Part shown: positions 22,266 to 34,384 of the stretch, one piece after another
Numbering within the stretch: the first letter of the stretch is position 1
Layout: the number at the start of each line of letters is the position of its first letter
Assembly: GCA_030765045.1 (NCBI GenBank)
Contig: CM060964.1
Location: 274,334,888 to 274,398,887, forward strand
Direction of reading: 5' to 3'
Length of the DNA: 64,000 nt
DNA from: Tenodera sinensis
Lineage: Eukaryota; Arthropoda; Insecta; Mantodea; Mantidae
The notes under the pieces: model-generated
What the model was told of the DNA's origin: nothing
What the model saw: the letters and a program-made list of their open reading frames with translations, nothing else
The model's database searches: none
Program-made: the position numbers and the translations under genes

Positions 22266-23310
22266 GAAATGTTCAACTACCTCATATCGATTGTACATTA
22301 AAATTAAAAGGAGAAAATGTTAGAGCTGCGCAAGTGGCGATGCAGCAAAACAAAAATATATCCCGAATGACTACTCTGAATATAGAACTTACAATAGGAA
22401 ATACAGGTGAACTAAATGTTACCTAAGCAGCTATACGTGCTTCTCAAGTTAAAATGGATGATGTGAGAGAAGTTCTTATGGTTGCTGTGCATATTTCACC
22501 AGATCAAAAAATCACAGAAGTCATAACATTTTTACACCGTCGCTTGTTATTGTAGTATTTAACGCCCGCTTTTACTACATATGACACCGCAGGCGGTGAG
22601 GTTGATGATATGTGGAAGGGAGATGGAGCACCGGTGGAATGAGTTGGCGGGGAAAACCGGAGAACCCGGAGGAAACCCGCCCCAGTGTCACTTCGTCCAT
22701 CACTAATCCCGCATGATGCCGGGCCACTTTGGTGAGAAGCGAATGGTCTGACCACTCGACCGTTGCTTGCTTATACTTGTATATAGTCGCGAAAGGTCAA
22801 GGATGTTAGGAGATAATTTATACTAATTTCCGATGATTTTAGCAGGAGCTTTTAATATTAATTTTGCAACAAACGTTTCAATCTCTTTCACAACATTCCT
22901 TGGAGAAAAATTTGATTTGAAAGTTTATTTTTAACTGCTTATTTACTTATTTTATTTATTTTTATTATTAGGTTGTTTATTGATTATTATTTGTTATTAT
23001 CGTTAATATCTCATTATTGTCTGTCATTTAGGTGTAATTTTGAGATTAATTGTTGAACTTTTTTGTTGCTATTCTTGTATATAAATCAATTTGTATTGTA
23101 GTTCTGTTTGTGTTCAATGTGTTGTGGATCAATGTGGTCAACTTCCCTGGTTGATGTATAAGTCAACTGAGCCTACAAGTAGATATGGAACAACAATCGA
23201 TGCTATATGTTCAAGATAACATCATGTGGAATACCTTTCCTATGTGCTTCAGTTACCATCGTCCAATCATTTGTTTAATAGCACCAAATACAGCTTCAGC
23301 AGCTACTATC
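22266..23310 (+). pseudogene. Endonuclease (EEP/APE-type) relic split by a SINE
   Basis: Frame-broken plus-strand coding blocks in order: LKGENVRAAQ-like and IELTIGNTGELNV (22,290-22,420), VLMVAVHISPDQKITEVITF and LHRRLL (22,460-22,545), a SINE, then YSRE, MLGDN, FPMILAGAFNINFA (about 22,780-22,870), a gap of AT-rich sequence, and RYGTTIDAI and FSYHRPI (23,185-23,275). GDFN, GTTIDA and SYH are metal- and phosphate-binding motifs of the exonuclease-endonuclease-phosphatase fold. The GDFN Asp is Ala here. Similar domains occur in large insect transposons such as Helentrons; which one is not decided by what is present. The protein could not be made or act. Confidence 0.6.
22540..22770 (-). mobile_element. 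SINE family D, copy 2
   Basis: A minus-strand copy of the 16,723 SINE (GGGTTTCCTCCGGGTTCTCC, GCGGGCGTTAAATACTAC). Ten-base flanks CCGTCGCTTG (22,538 region) and CCGTTGCTTG (22,760 region) look like its target duplication. Removing it rejoins the endonuclease reading frame. Confidence 0.8.
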
Positions 23311-24183
23311 ACTAAAATTACAAAAGACATATCAAATAATATTCCGCAACTGCACTATAAAATGTCTCTTAAAATATTTATCTGTCCTGTATTTAAAAAA
23401 AACATTTATTATAATAACGAAACTCTTGTTTTTATTTATTATACTCCAAATTTATTTATGATTTTCCTTAATTATATACTCTTTTGATAACCATCAATTT
23501 CGATTTTTTACGTCTGCCGGGCGTCCCGTGACGGCCATGTTTTAACGGGAAGTACTGGAGTTAACAAAATTGACATCGAAAGAAGTGACAATGATAAAAA
23601 TGGGAAGACCAGGCAGAAAAGAGGTAATAATAAAAGTATTACGAATTGTTCGCATAGGTGCATGAATAGGGGAAACAAAGACGCGATAAAATTGTGTACA
23701 AACCAACAGAAAGCAAGTGCTAATGGAAATAGCTGGTGGAATGAGAGGAAAGCTCCTAAAGATGCTACGACTGAGGGATATGTGGAAACTATAAGAAAGA
23801 AATGACAGAGGGTTTTGGAAAGAATAAGGAATAGAAAAGAGGATATACAAAGACAAGAAGTGTGGGGTACAATAGAAGAGGAGGATTTGCTTGGGCAAGG
23901 AAAGGGGCGATATTAAGGGAAGCGTGTGGAGCAAATCAGAGTTTAGAGTACACGTGGACATTTCAAGAGACGCGCCTTACTGCTCAGCAACCAGCAACAC
24001 TTGATGCAGTGGTGGATCGGTTGAAGGGTTGACATTTAGAGATCTTAACGATGAAAATTTGACAGATACATTCGCTGGTTGCTGTATTTAATGTTAGTCA
24101 GCAGCAAGAGCACAAAATTTAGGTTTCTCAACTAAACTAGATTTACAAACAATTGAAACGTAACAACTACTATGTTCCGACTA
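23311..24183. other. Unassigned, with a purine-rich block
   Basis: 23,560-23,960 is purine-rich on the plus strand and gives an antisense frame of 139 residues that looks like compositional bias, not a protein. Nothing else is supported. Confidence 0.45.
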
Positions 24184-25690
24184 TTATTGATCTATATTTA
24201 AAATAAAAAATCTAAAATTAATAACATTCCACGATAAATGTAACATAATGATATTTGTCTTACATTGACACGGTTGGTTATTTTTCAAAATTCGGAATAA
24301 TGTTAGACATTGCAATAGCTGGTAGAATAAGTTGTCATCTGTAATTCGTGCTATATCTTTGTGTTTTGCAATGGTGAATTGAGAAAACAAAATGCTCACA
24401 AATATAAGTTGAGACAAACATTGAGGAAATTCTGGATACTAATTTTCGGATACAGGTCTGGGCGAACCGTATTTACGCATTTTCTTTTGGCAAATGTGTC
24501 GTTTTGAAGACAAAAAACTTCTAACTGAAGATCTAACGTTACAGTCTGTATATCAATAGTGGATGGGTTGGAAAAAACATGATAGTATCTAACTTTTTAA
24601 GGTCAGTGAATCTATTTTGTGCAAATTCTTTCATCAGGTTTTCTATTACTTGACTGAACTGAAAAGTGTCAATATTAGGTGTCGGATTAAATGATTTTAA
24701 GCAAGGAAAGTGAAACCATTCCTTCTATTCGAATTATGCTAAAAATAGATGCAGCTGTGACACAATTTGTTTAAATTTGATCTACAAGTGTACGATGGTC
24801 ATATTTTTGTCTTGCAGAGCAACATTGAAGTCATTCATACAGCTGTTTATATTGCATAAAAACGTCAAATCAGTGATCCAAACATCATCAGCCAGATCAA
24901 TTATTGTTGCACTCCGAAAAAACTAGGTGTATTACTTGTTATCAATTATTATTATAGGTGTCGCAAAATTCAATGGCGGCTGGTTCAACACAAAATCCAA
25001 TCAGAGGCTTGTCACGCCTTGCAGTATTGTGTTGTTAAACACGTTGTGAAGGCATGCTGTAAAGCCCGTTATATAGGTATCATTTGTGTCCACAAAATGT
25101 GTTTGTTCAACAGCAAACATAACAGTAATAGCTATCAGCCGTCTTTAAATTTTGCGGCTGCCATAGTAATACTAAGATTTAGCTTTTCAATTTTAATACG
25201 GTACATGGTTATATACTTGGGTGATTTTTATTTTATTTTATTTTATTTTATTAATATTTTGTGCTCTAACGCTCATAACAGGTTTTAAATTTGCTATTCT
25301 CGCTCTTAAAATATGCTAGTGTATTATACAGTGAAAATTATAAAAGGTGTCAGATCTCCCCTTTTCCATGACTAAAGATTTTAATCTACCAACGAACCCT
25401 TTTCCTGTCGCCAGCCGTAGATGGTGCCCCATCAGTTGACAGATACCAATTTTGACCAGCGCGAATTTCTTTTCTGTATGAATGAACAAATGCTTTGAAA
25501 GTATCTTCATCTGCAACAGTACCCATCAATGGAATTAAGTCCGACAAGTATTCATTAATAACAAAATTTGCGTTCATCCCTCGGATGAATAAAACCGACC
25601 ATACCGTGTCTGTTATGTCCTTGCTCTCATCTAAAGCGATTGAGTGTGCTACAAAATGCTCCATTTTACATTTAAGTTCTTCTTGAATAA
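24184..25690 (-). pseudogene. hAT-type transposase relic (FAM200/ZBED5-like)
   Basis: Minus-strand blocks in family order: EELKCKMEHFVAHSIALDES with DITDTVWSVLFIRG (25,680-25,560), WYLSTDGAPSTAG (about 25,450-25,410), LKSLVMEKGRSDTFYNFHCI (25,390-25,320), WITDLTFLCNINSCMNDFNV (24,890-24,820), and the C-terminal dimerisation region CLSQLIFVSILFSQF with ITDDNLFYQLLQC (24,420-24,300). ALDES and TDGAPS hold two of the catalytic-core acids of this family. Frameshifts, stops and about 400 bases of foreign sequence (24,930-25,315) break it. The N-terminal BED finger is lost at the microsatellite next door. Confidence 0.75.
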
Positions 25691-25710
25691 CATAAGAAAT
25701 CTTCTGAATG

Positions 25711-26010
<300 letters not shown>

Positions 26011-27029
26011 GACACAGTAACATAAAAAATAACATACCAATTAAGGAAAAATATTTTCCTAACTATACAGGTCTCGGCGTCTAAAAATGAAGCTTTATTG
26101 TAATGATCTTAAACCACAAGATTCTCTGGCGGAATAAAAAAGCCAAAGAAAATTCGCAAGGATGCTCAACATAAAGATTCATTAATGTCGACTACAGAAA
26201 AGGCTGTATGACAACTGCCCACACGTAGTTCTGCGAAAATATTAAAATTACACCAGCAAGAATCATCCACCATAATAATGCCAGCGGCGCCATAAAATAC
26301 TTGCCTAATAAACATTCGTTAACACTTAATTCGCGATTAAGGAAAAACCTTCAGTTGGCGCTTCGTTTTGCATGACAATAACAATTTATTCACTTGCAGT
26401 TGTTACATAAGCAAAACAAAAACGGCTTATAATGAAGTTTGTGGAGGAGTTTACATTTGAATAGTTGGGTTTTAGGCAGTTATGACTACCCACTATTGCT
26501 CCCAGCAGGTGTCTGGTCATAAACTTGCCCATTCTCAAGGATATATTGTTCCACCTACACAATCAATTCCAGCGTTACGATGCACATTTTCGGTACTCGC
26601 TCTGGCGCTTTATTAAATTGTTTTTTGTTGAGATTAATGATCGTAGCTTAAAACATAATCATATTTTGTTCAATTATTTATTGCTTCTCCTTTCGACACG
26701 AGAGCAAATTTGTCAGTAAGTCGTTACGTTTAGCATGGATTAATATAAGAAAAAAATTATGTGTCACATTCACATGGCGTTCTTTACCCACTGTCGCTTA
26801 TTTTATACCTCATGTGCAAGCTATTGTTACAAACGTTATTCTGGTTAATTGACATAAAACGTTTGCAGGAAAGTTTGCATTACCTATACATTTAGTTCTA
26901 GGCACTAAGAAGATACAGGACAAGCGATATAATGTTGACTTTCCTTTACATGACATTCTGAGAAACAATCCAAACTACACTTTAAAGAATTAGAACATAC
27001 TGAAAAATCAAACCATTATAAGTGGACAT
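26011..27029. other. Unassigned
   Basis: About 1 kb of AT-rich sequence without a supported feature. Confidence 0.5.
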
Positions 27030-27412
27030 CTCATAAATGGCTTATACTATAAAAGTTATTTCAGATAAATTGGGTATTTTAAAGAGTTCTACATTTATCT
27101 ATTACTTATTGTTTACCCATTGTACAAAATTACAGAAAATTCCTTCCGAATCAAGAGGGCTTCATAACATATTCATAGAAAAGTCAAGATGTACGTTTCA
27201 TTTGTTATGTAAATATCTTAAAAATCTGGTGTTAGAATAAAAATCACTAGCCATTTCTTAGAAACCAAAAAATTGAAAAAAGCATTTCATTCAAGCGGTA
27301 GTTTGTGTTGGGGATTTTAATGGAAATCTTCGTGCCGCATCTTTGAAAGACGTTGATCAAAAATATCAAGTTTGGTATTCATTCGTGATTTTGTTTTTGA
27401 GTTATACACACG

Positions 27413-27477
<65 letters not shown>

Positions 27478-27500
27478 TTCCTGAAAATGCTCTTTTGTCA
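27030..27500 (+). repeat. Family A copy, 3' part
   Basis: Contains GATGTACGTTTCATTTGTTA, ATCTTCGTGCCGCATCTTTG, AAATATCAAGTTTGGTATTC, GTTTTTGAGTTAT and then (CG/CA)n at 27,410-27,476. Confidence 0.65.
27410..27476. repeat. (CG)n/(CA)n in family A
   Basis: Four or five CG steps pass into about 28 CA units. Confidence 0.95.
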
Positions 27501-28030
27501 CAAAAATGCTAAAAAAGGTGAATGTACAACAGGGAAGTTGATGTTAGTAAACCTGTAAGCCTGGAGGAATGATCAATGTGTACAAGCGTGAAAAACAAAT
27601 TTGGGTAGGTTGACACTCGTAATATGACGCAAACATTCCCTTTCGCAAACTAAAGTAAAAGCTTCCACATTTTGATGGTTGATAGGAAGTGGCTTATTGT
27701 CGATTATCTGAAAGATACACGAAAACAATCTTCCAGAGATGTGGAAAGATCGTCAAAATTAAATTTATTTTAGTGGCATTAACCATTAGCTAAAAATATA
27801 TACATGTATTATATTATGCATTATATATGTACACTGTAAACTGATGTGTTTGCATTTTCCCATATTTTTATGTTCAACTTACATGTAGTGGTTCTGAAAA
27901 CGAAGAATTGTTTGGTTCTTTAGATCAGTGATATACAGCCTTTTTTTCTCCGCGTAGAGAAAATTTTCATTCCAGGCTGTACTCCTAGACCTAGGCCCCA
28001 GAGTTGTCGTAAATTCAAATTATACATAAC
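27501..28030. other. Unassigned
   Basis: No supported feature. Confidence 0.5.
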
Positions 28031-28714
28031 TATACCGGGTGGAAGGGAAGTCATTACATTAATTTAAACCAGTGGTAGATCTCGGTATTTGGAACACATT
28101 TTGTATCTTACGTTTTTGTCTCCGACCATTTCCTATGGAGACATTTTAGTTTTATCGAAAACAACCTGGCAACACTGCAGATTGTGTGGGTGGTCACTTT
28201 CAATAGCTCCGTACATAAACAAACAGCGTAACGGTGCGTTTTGAAAACAAACTCATACCCTGCCTTGTCCTTTTGTGTTTACTGTGACAGTGTAGGCCAA
28301 TCACAAGCGTTAGCTCCCAAAACATTACCGAAAGCGAAAGCTGTTTACATCCACAAACCAGGTCAATTCCCTGACCAACCTCAGCGCAACGTTCTCGAGT
28401 TAAATCTTCTCTGAAATAGCAGTTCAAGGTATTCCTTCACGTCTTTTAAGTGATTAATTATTTCGAAACCCTATGTGTTGTCCCATAATTACTACCGAAG
28501 TTATGTCAGAAATAAGTTACTCTACGCATCTTACAGGTAACAAACTTATCTTTGCATATTCTAGTGCAATTACGCATCCAACTTGGATAAAAAGCTATTT
28601 ATTTCTTCGAAATCGGCTGATCAAAGAACAAAATACCATTCGACTCTTTTGTTTGTAATGCTTCTATGAGGCACTATTAGAAGGAATGTAATGACTTCCC
28701 TTCCACCCTGTATA
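28031..28714 (+). mobile_element. 0.7-kb inverted-repeat DNA element (family M), copy 2
   Basis: TACCGGGTGGAAGGGAAGTC at the left and GACTTCCCTTCCACCCTGTA at the right are inverted repeats of about 28 bases. The flanks read TA on both sides, as for Tc1/mariner-like insertion. The interior aligns with copies 1 and 3; no gene is seen. Confidence 0.9.
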
Positions 28715-28807
28715 TAAAATAGGTTATAAAATTTACTAAATACTACACAAAGGAAGATTATGCTATTAATGCATAAAATGAGTACAGGAACTACGTTACA
28801 GATAGCG

Positions 28808-28808
<1 letters not shown>

Positions 28809-28874
<66 letters not shown>

Positions 28875-28890
28875 ACGCACACATACACAC
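28809..28890. repeat. (CA)n microsatellite
   Basis: About 30 CA units and then a decayed CA-rich end. It is not obviously within family A. Confidence 0.9.
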
Positions 28891-28962
28891 AATTGTATGA
28901 ATTTGTGAAGTAGGTAAGGTGGGTTTCATAGAACTATTCGACAGAGCGTGGTTGCAAATCAT

Positions 28963-29043
28963 GCAGAGGGGTAGAGTGAGTGAGTGAGATGGGTTTAAGG
29001 GCCCGTTGACAACTAGGTCATTAGGGTCCGCAGAGGGGTAGAG
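28963..29043 (-). mobile_element. Extremely 5'-truncated LINE insertion (53 bp) with 14-bp target duplication
   Basis: GCAGAGGGGTAGAG occurs at 28,963-28,976 and 29,030-29,043. Only 53 bases lie between. On the minus strand they hold the LINE 3' end motif (CTAATGACCTAGTTGTCAAC, GGGCCCTTAAAC) and then a short TCAC tail. This is the same end as in the LINE at 12,414. Confidence 0.85.
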
Positions 29044-29858
29044 GTGGATCACATGTATTGGATACGAATCCATGTTTAATGTAAGATTCACTGTAATATC
29101 TGTATTTCACGTTTCTCGGTGTTTTCGACTCGCTCTGGATCAATCTCAACACTATTTTCACCGATGTCCTGTGGTAGAACACGCGTTGTTGCAATTTTCA
29201 GTGGCAGTGCTTCAATACTTTTACTTGTTTAATTGATTTTACGTTTTCCTCTTATACTGAATTTCCATCTTACAACAAAATATTTTATTAATATTGTGGT
29301 GTTTCCTTATCTCTGTGGAGTCACAGAGAGTGATTAAGGTTAGTTAGGTTGACAATAACCAGGCCAATGGTGGGTGAAAGCGCCAGATAAGGCAGGAGTA
29401 GTTAGCTGCATGTGCCAGCAATCGCTCTCTTGGTGAAATAAGGTACAATATGTAGACTTTTATTTCTAAGTTAATAAATTTCTCATTTAAGTAGATTCTT
29501 AGCGGTTATTAGCTTTATGGTGCTCTATTAGTACTGCATTTGTAAGATAAATATCAATCAATAAATCAGTTTTTTAATATATGCATTGCCTTTATTACAT
29601 GGTTAATCCTTAGCATCACGAAATTGGGTAGGTTTATCCAAGGCCATCTTTATCTAACAGGCCTGTATACGGAAAGAGATTACATTAATGACGTCATCTC
29701 GGGAGGCTTATGTGTATCACCTATTTGTTTATTACGGGATTGCAACACATCAGTACGTGGTTGGAACGCTAAGAAGTTGATTGTGCCTCACAACGTGTCA
29801 GTAAACAATTAAGTGAGTGAAAATTTAAATTACAAAGTGGTGTAGTTTTCAATACAAA
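29044..29858. other. Unassigned
   Basis: No repeat family recognised. The last 200 bases may be the 5' region of the P-element-like relic that follows. Confidence 0.45.
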
Positions 29859-30990
29859 ATGCCTAGGAAGTGTTGTGTGCCGGGTTATACCCCAAACTAT
29901 AAAACAAATGTAGAAAAGTATGTTACAGTGTTTTCGTTTCCAAAGGATCCACACAGGAGAGACCAGTGGGTACGTGGTATTCACAGGGATATTTATGAAC
30001 CAGTTGTAGTATGTATTAAACATTTTTCTGAACAGCACATAGTGAAGGAATTTACTGCTACGCGAAATGATGGAAGCGTTTTGTAGCACCCAGAACAACT
30101 TCTAAACTTACTGAAAATCCACAGCATTTCGTAAATGGCTCGAAGATGAAAAAATTGTTGATTTTCAGAGCTTTAAAAATAGACATTAAATAAATAGAAA
30201 TAAAATAATAGAATTAGTGACATAGTCATCATAAAAGAAAAGGATGTAAGTTTTGTGAAAATTGATACTGAAGAAATTCCTAAAATTGTAGCAGCATTAA
30301 AAATTAATTCCAATTTTATTTTTTAGGTTCTATAGGGTAAAATTGTAATACCCAATAGTAAGTTTTAATGGATTCTCGGTAAACAAATGATATTGGATAA
30401 ATGGTCTAAATTTGATGTTCTTTTGGTTCAAAATAGCAAGCGAACAAACAGAACATAAACTACTTCAGGCTGCCAACATTTTAAAGGAATGTTGGGAGGA
30501 CATGAATGAAGATTCCACAGAATATCTAAAACCTAAATTCCTAAAAGAGCAGAAAAAATTGGTCAGTCAAAAGTAAATTAAATACACGCCCGATACCCTG
30601 TTCTGGGCGTGCTCAATTTATTTTTCTCACCCAGCAGCTTACAGACAGTTACTTGATTCCAATGCTCTTTCTTTACCCCATCTTGATTACCTCAGAAAAC
30701 TTTCTCAACCCCTCAGTCCTGATAGAAACTCTTGCATTTAAAATATTTATCAGAGAAGGTGAAAATGCTTGGTGATCACGAAAAAGTAGTAAATTTGTTG
30801 AGACATATGAGCGAGAATTTCTTAAAGTAGAAAACCAGAGAAACTTAATTCTACATTTAGGTGCTGATACATGTGACATTAATAATATCGGTGCTGACTG
30901 TAATGCTAGTGGTTGCGAGTTACCGGGTGCTATTTTGACGAGGAAAATAATAAGAGTAATAACCAACATCCTCTTGAAAAACTACTGCAT
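29859..30990 (+). pseudogene. P-element-like transposase relic with THAP domain
   Basis: The first 75 codons (29,859-30,086) form a THAP zinc finger, the DNA-binding head of P-element-type transposases: MPRKCCVPGYTPNY, VTVFSFPKDPHRRDQWV and VVCIKHF. The finger needs C-x2-4-C and C-x2-H. Its second Cys, normally in GCTSNY, is Tyr here, so metal binding would fail. Broken frames follow. At about 30,594-30,750 another block reads PDTLFWACSIYFSHPAAYRQ, then LLDSNALSLPHLDYLRKLS, matching the conserved region of P transposases in which the SPxxYR and LP-x-x-YLRKLS words occur. Catalytic residues are not traceable. Terminal repeats were not found. Confidence 0.75.
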
Positions 30991-32284
30991 TATTAAGCAA
31001 GACAGTTTGGTATTATCTACAGAAAAAAAAAGAAAGAAAGAAAGAAACTGGAGATATATTCGCATTGCGAACGTAAGAAGCATACTCTGTCATTAACAAC
31101 TATGCAAAGCATGTTTTCCACTAACATACTAACACACATTAACTTTTAATACGAAATGTGAAAATATAAATGAATGCACGCTTCTTCCAGCGCAGAAATG
31201 CTGTAAAACATGTGTTTATTCCTTATGAATTGCTTGGAACGTCGGCCTCGCGTTGTGACATCACGAATCGCATATCCAGGCCTGTTACTTAGAGATGGCC
31301 TTGGTTTATCCTATGTTCGGATGATGATAAATAATGTGTAATTCCGATTTCACATAGTTAAAGTTTGACCACCTCTTTTCTGTTTGAAACAAACGCGCTG
31401 ATCGTTAACTGTATCATCCGCCACTGTGAACAGTTTAAGAAGTGAAGAAACACAATTCCTCGAACCAGTAAAAATGTTACGCGGGTTGCATGCACAGTGG
31501 ATTCGGAGCAGATACCATTCTGCCCGCGCTTGGTGTACTTTATGAACGCATTTATTCGCATTACAGTCCTCTGAATCTCTGCTTCCAGAGCGTCTGCGGC
31601 TCACTGACCTTTTCTTTCTTACAGGGAGACCTACGATTCAGGGCTTAAATTCCTAATTGTTGTGTTAGTCATCACCAGTAATTCGGAACTCATAAAATGA
31701 ATGCGATTCTAAGAGATAAATTGGTATGATGCGAATCCGCGGTGTTAGGCTTCTATCTGTGAGATTTCCAAAGCCCAAAGTATTCTAAGGAGTGTTTTGA
31801 ATTTGTTTACCACATCTTATGTCTGTGGTTGCATAGTCTGGTACTGTCATTAATTCAGGAGGATGTCTTTGTCCTTGAAAGCGCAATCGCGCTGTGGTAT
31901 GGGGAGCTTCATGGTACGATGTAAACACAGTAACACCAATAGTTCAAAATTACTGTCTACAGGCAGTTGGACTGTAAGCAGTGCCAGTGTTGCTACAATA
32001 TTATATTGTGTGGTTCATGAATAATATTAGTGATATTACTGAAACTATAGTAATAATTGCTTTGTTTTATGCGCTAATATAGTGCATTAGTGATGCTCTT
32101 TCGCGTAGTATTTATTGTCCCAGGAAAGAAAGAATAAGTTGTTTTTCAAGCACGATGTAAAACGTCAAAGCGAGAGGAAAAAACAACAGCGCGTTATCTC
32201 AGGTTGACTTGTGTCAACCACCAGGTCATAGCTAAACTCATGAGACAAGTACAGTACACATAATGTTATGAGGTATGAAAAGGT
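30991..32284. other. Unassigned
   Basis: A short AAAG-rich run lies at about 31,020-31,045. A minus-strand open frame at 31,604-31,350 is not recognised. Nothing else is supported. Confidence 0.45.
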
Positions 32285-32790
32285 TCAGAGGAGGGATTTA
32301 GTACCTGGACCTATGGAAGAGCTTTTGTATCTGTGCCTCTGACGGGCGCCCCTGGGAGGAAGGGGTGACGTGACAGGAGAAAAGGATGGCTCGACCTAGG
32401 AGACACCACAGCAGAGGGCAGGATCCTATAGTTTATAGAATGATACTCTCCAGTGGCAGCTCGTACAACCGGCTCCCTTCCCCTGTAAAGGCCTAAACAT
32501 CCCACTAGGGGCCCCAGAACTTGGATAATGCCCCGATCCGGAGGATCCCTAACGTGCAACGTCGAGACTCCCGCTGCCGCTTACAACCCTGAAACAGCCA
32601 AACAGGATAAAGGTGGAGTGAGGTGAAATGGATGGGAGGGACAGGAAATTCGGAGGATGTAATTAACCTTCCCAGCATTTGCCTAGCAACCCGGGGAAAC
32701 CCCCAAAAAACCTATGGACCAGGAACGTCGGCTGCAGGAATAGAACCCACGACCTCCCGAATGCAAATCGCATACGTTACCTCACATATA
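32285..32790 (-). mobile_element. Long tRNA-derived SINE, family B, copy 1
   Basis: Minus strand: a B box GTGGGTTCTATTCCTGCAG, AAATGCTGGGAAGGTTAATT, CCGAATTTCCTGTCCCTCCC and a GC-rich body to CTCCTCTGAACC. It shares layout with the 13,324 family and detailed sequence with the copy at 38,366. Confidence 0.75.
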
Positions 32791-33148
32791 TGTTAGTCGT
32801 ACCTGTATTATGCACTTTAAAGCAAATTTAAGCTATTTTACAAAAAATGCTCCTTACGATGCATTTCCATAATCTTTAAACATCCTTCTTGAACTATGAA
32901 ATGTTTGCTAAAAATATAGCTTTAAATTAATCGGGTTTAAAAAAATAATTGTTGCCCAATTGTGAGTTTCGGCTTTTGTAAAAATATATATAGGTACTTA
33001 CCAAACTTCGACTGGCTTGATAGCCAAACACATTTGTTTTATACTAGTAACTGCATGACAAGTTTGAGTTAGAATATACTGGGAAAACCAGTGTTATCCA
33101 TAGTGATCTTTACTAAGTTTATTCACCTCTCTGGGATTTTCTAACTTT
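32791..33148. other. Unassigned
   Basis: AT-rich, nothing supported. Confidence 0.5.
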
Positions 33149-33590
33149 CTATACTGGCATATGCTTTCTAGAAATCCACATATATTGATGTATCTCTACA
33201 TAATGTTCCCATGCCTTTTCTAAAATTTGTTTAATTGTGAAGATTTGGTCCATTGTAGACCTATCTGTTCTAAATCCCGTTTGATGTTCCCCTATTATCT
33301 TTTCTGCATATGGTTTAAGTCTGTTGTTAATAATGGTAGTGAATATCTTATATCCTGTACATAACAAAGACATTCCCCGTTAGTTCCGACAGTCTTGCTT
33401 ACCACCTTTATTCTTGTACGAGTATATTGATAGAATTATGCTTGTTTTCCACTGAACTGGTATTACCTCTTTTTCCTATATCCTTTTTATTAATCTGTGT
33501 AACACTTCCTTTATTTTTCCGCTCCGTATTTGTATAACTCAGCTGGTATGTTATCCACACCTGGGATTCTATTGTTTGTTATAACAAGTT
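33149..33590 (-). pseudogene. LINE reverse transcriptase fragment
   Basis: On the minus strand the palm/finger region of a non-LTR reverse transcriptase can be followed: GVDNIPAELYKYGAEK near 33,565, WKTSIILSIY-like text near 33,450, then MSLLCTGYKIFTTIINNRLK, YAEKIIGEHQTGFRTDRST and DQIFTIKQILEK (33,373-33,180). These are conserved RT blocks 1-3 of insect LINEs; QTGFR-x-x-RST is diagnostic. Stops and frameshifts break the first half. The catalytic YxDD box is lost. Which LINE clade it belongs to is not clear. Confidence 0.75.
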
Positions 33591-34384
33591 ACAAACCTTA
33601 AACTTTATTATTCTTTGTCATTTTTCAACAGTTTCCAGCGATCGGTCGCCTTTAAGAGGTTAAAGGTCACAATTACTCGTATAATACTTTGCACAAGCGT
33701 GTACATTAATTTCGCAAGACAGTAACCTTGGCAACTAGGAAGAAATGTTGTTTTTCCGTAAATTTTCCAGGTAAGGCTAGAGCAAGTTTCAATGCTGTGA
33801 TACGCATCTGTATGGAATACCGATCGTAGCCCAGTTCCGGCAAGATGTAATGCCATCTCCTGCCCTTGTTGGAGACGACGTGCAACTGGCATACCTAAGT
33901 GTCCTCGAACGTGTTGCCACTATATATCGATGTGACGGCTTGCCCAGTTTCTGTCGACTGCACAAAAACATTCATGTTCCGCGGCACCTTATTTACTTAT
34001 CCACAATAAATCTTCAGCAAACATGGGACTGCCCACAACAAAACCACATTCATGTGTTTTGTTTCACACTATGTCCAATTTTATTCCTTCCCAAAATAAA
34101 GATGAAAATTTATGTTTCTCTCCATCTCTCTTACCGTTTCTCACTCTTTCCTCCTTTATGTATACCTCTCACATGTTTCTCACGCTCTTCCCCTGTATGT
34201 GTCCCTCTCCTTATCTTTTCCTCTATACCCCTCCCCTTCTCCCTCTCTGTGCTATGCACATGACATGTATTGTTTCGAAAACGTTACCTATAGCTGTTGT
34301 TTACTTTCCCTACCATGTGTAGATATAGCCAGTAGGTAGTAGAGCAGCTGTTGCATTCCTCCCGAAAATTGCACGTCAACATTT
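33591..34384. other. Unassigned, with a pyrimidine-rich block
   Basis: 34,100-34,255 is strongly C/T-rich on the plus strand. Open frames on both strands at 33,608-34,340 look like composition effects; no family recognised. Confidence 0.45.

Noticed and set aside
23542..23961. A 139-residue minus-strand protein
   Set aside because: It is the complement of a purine-rich stretch, with Ser/Phe/Leu-rich low-complexity translation and no motif.
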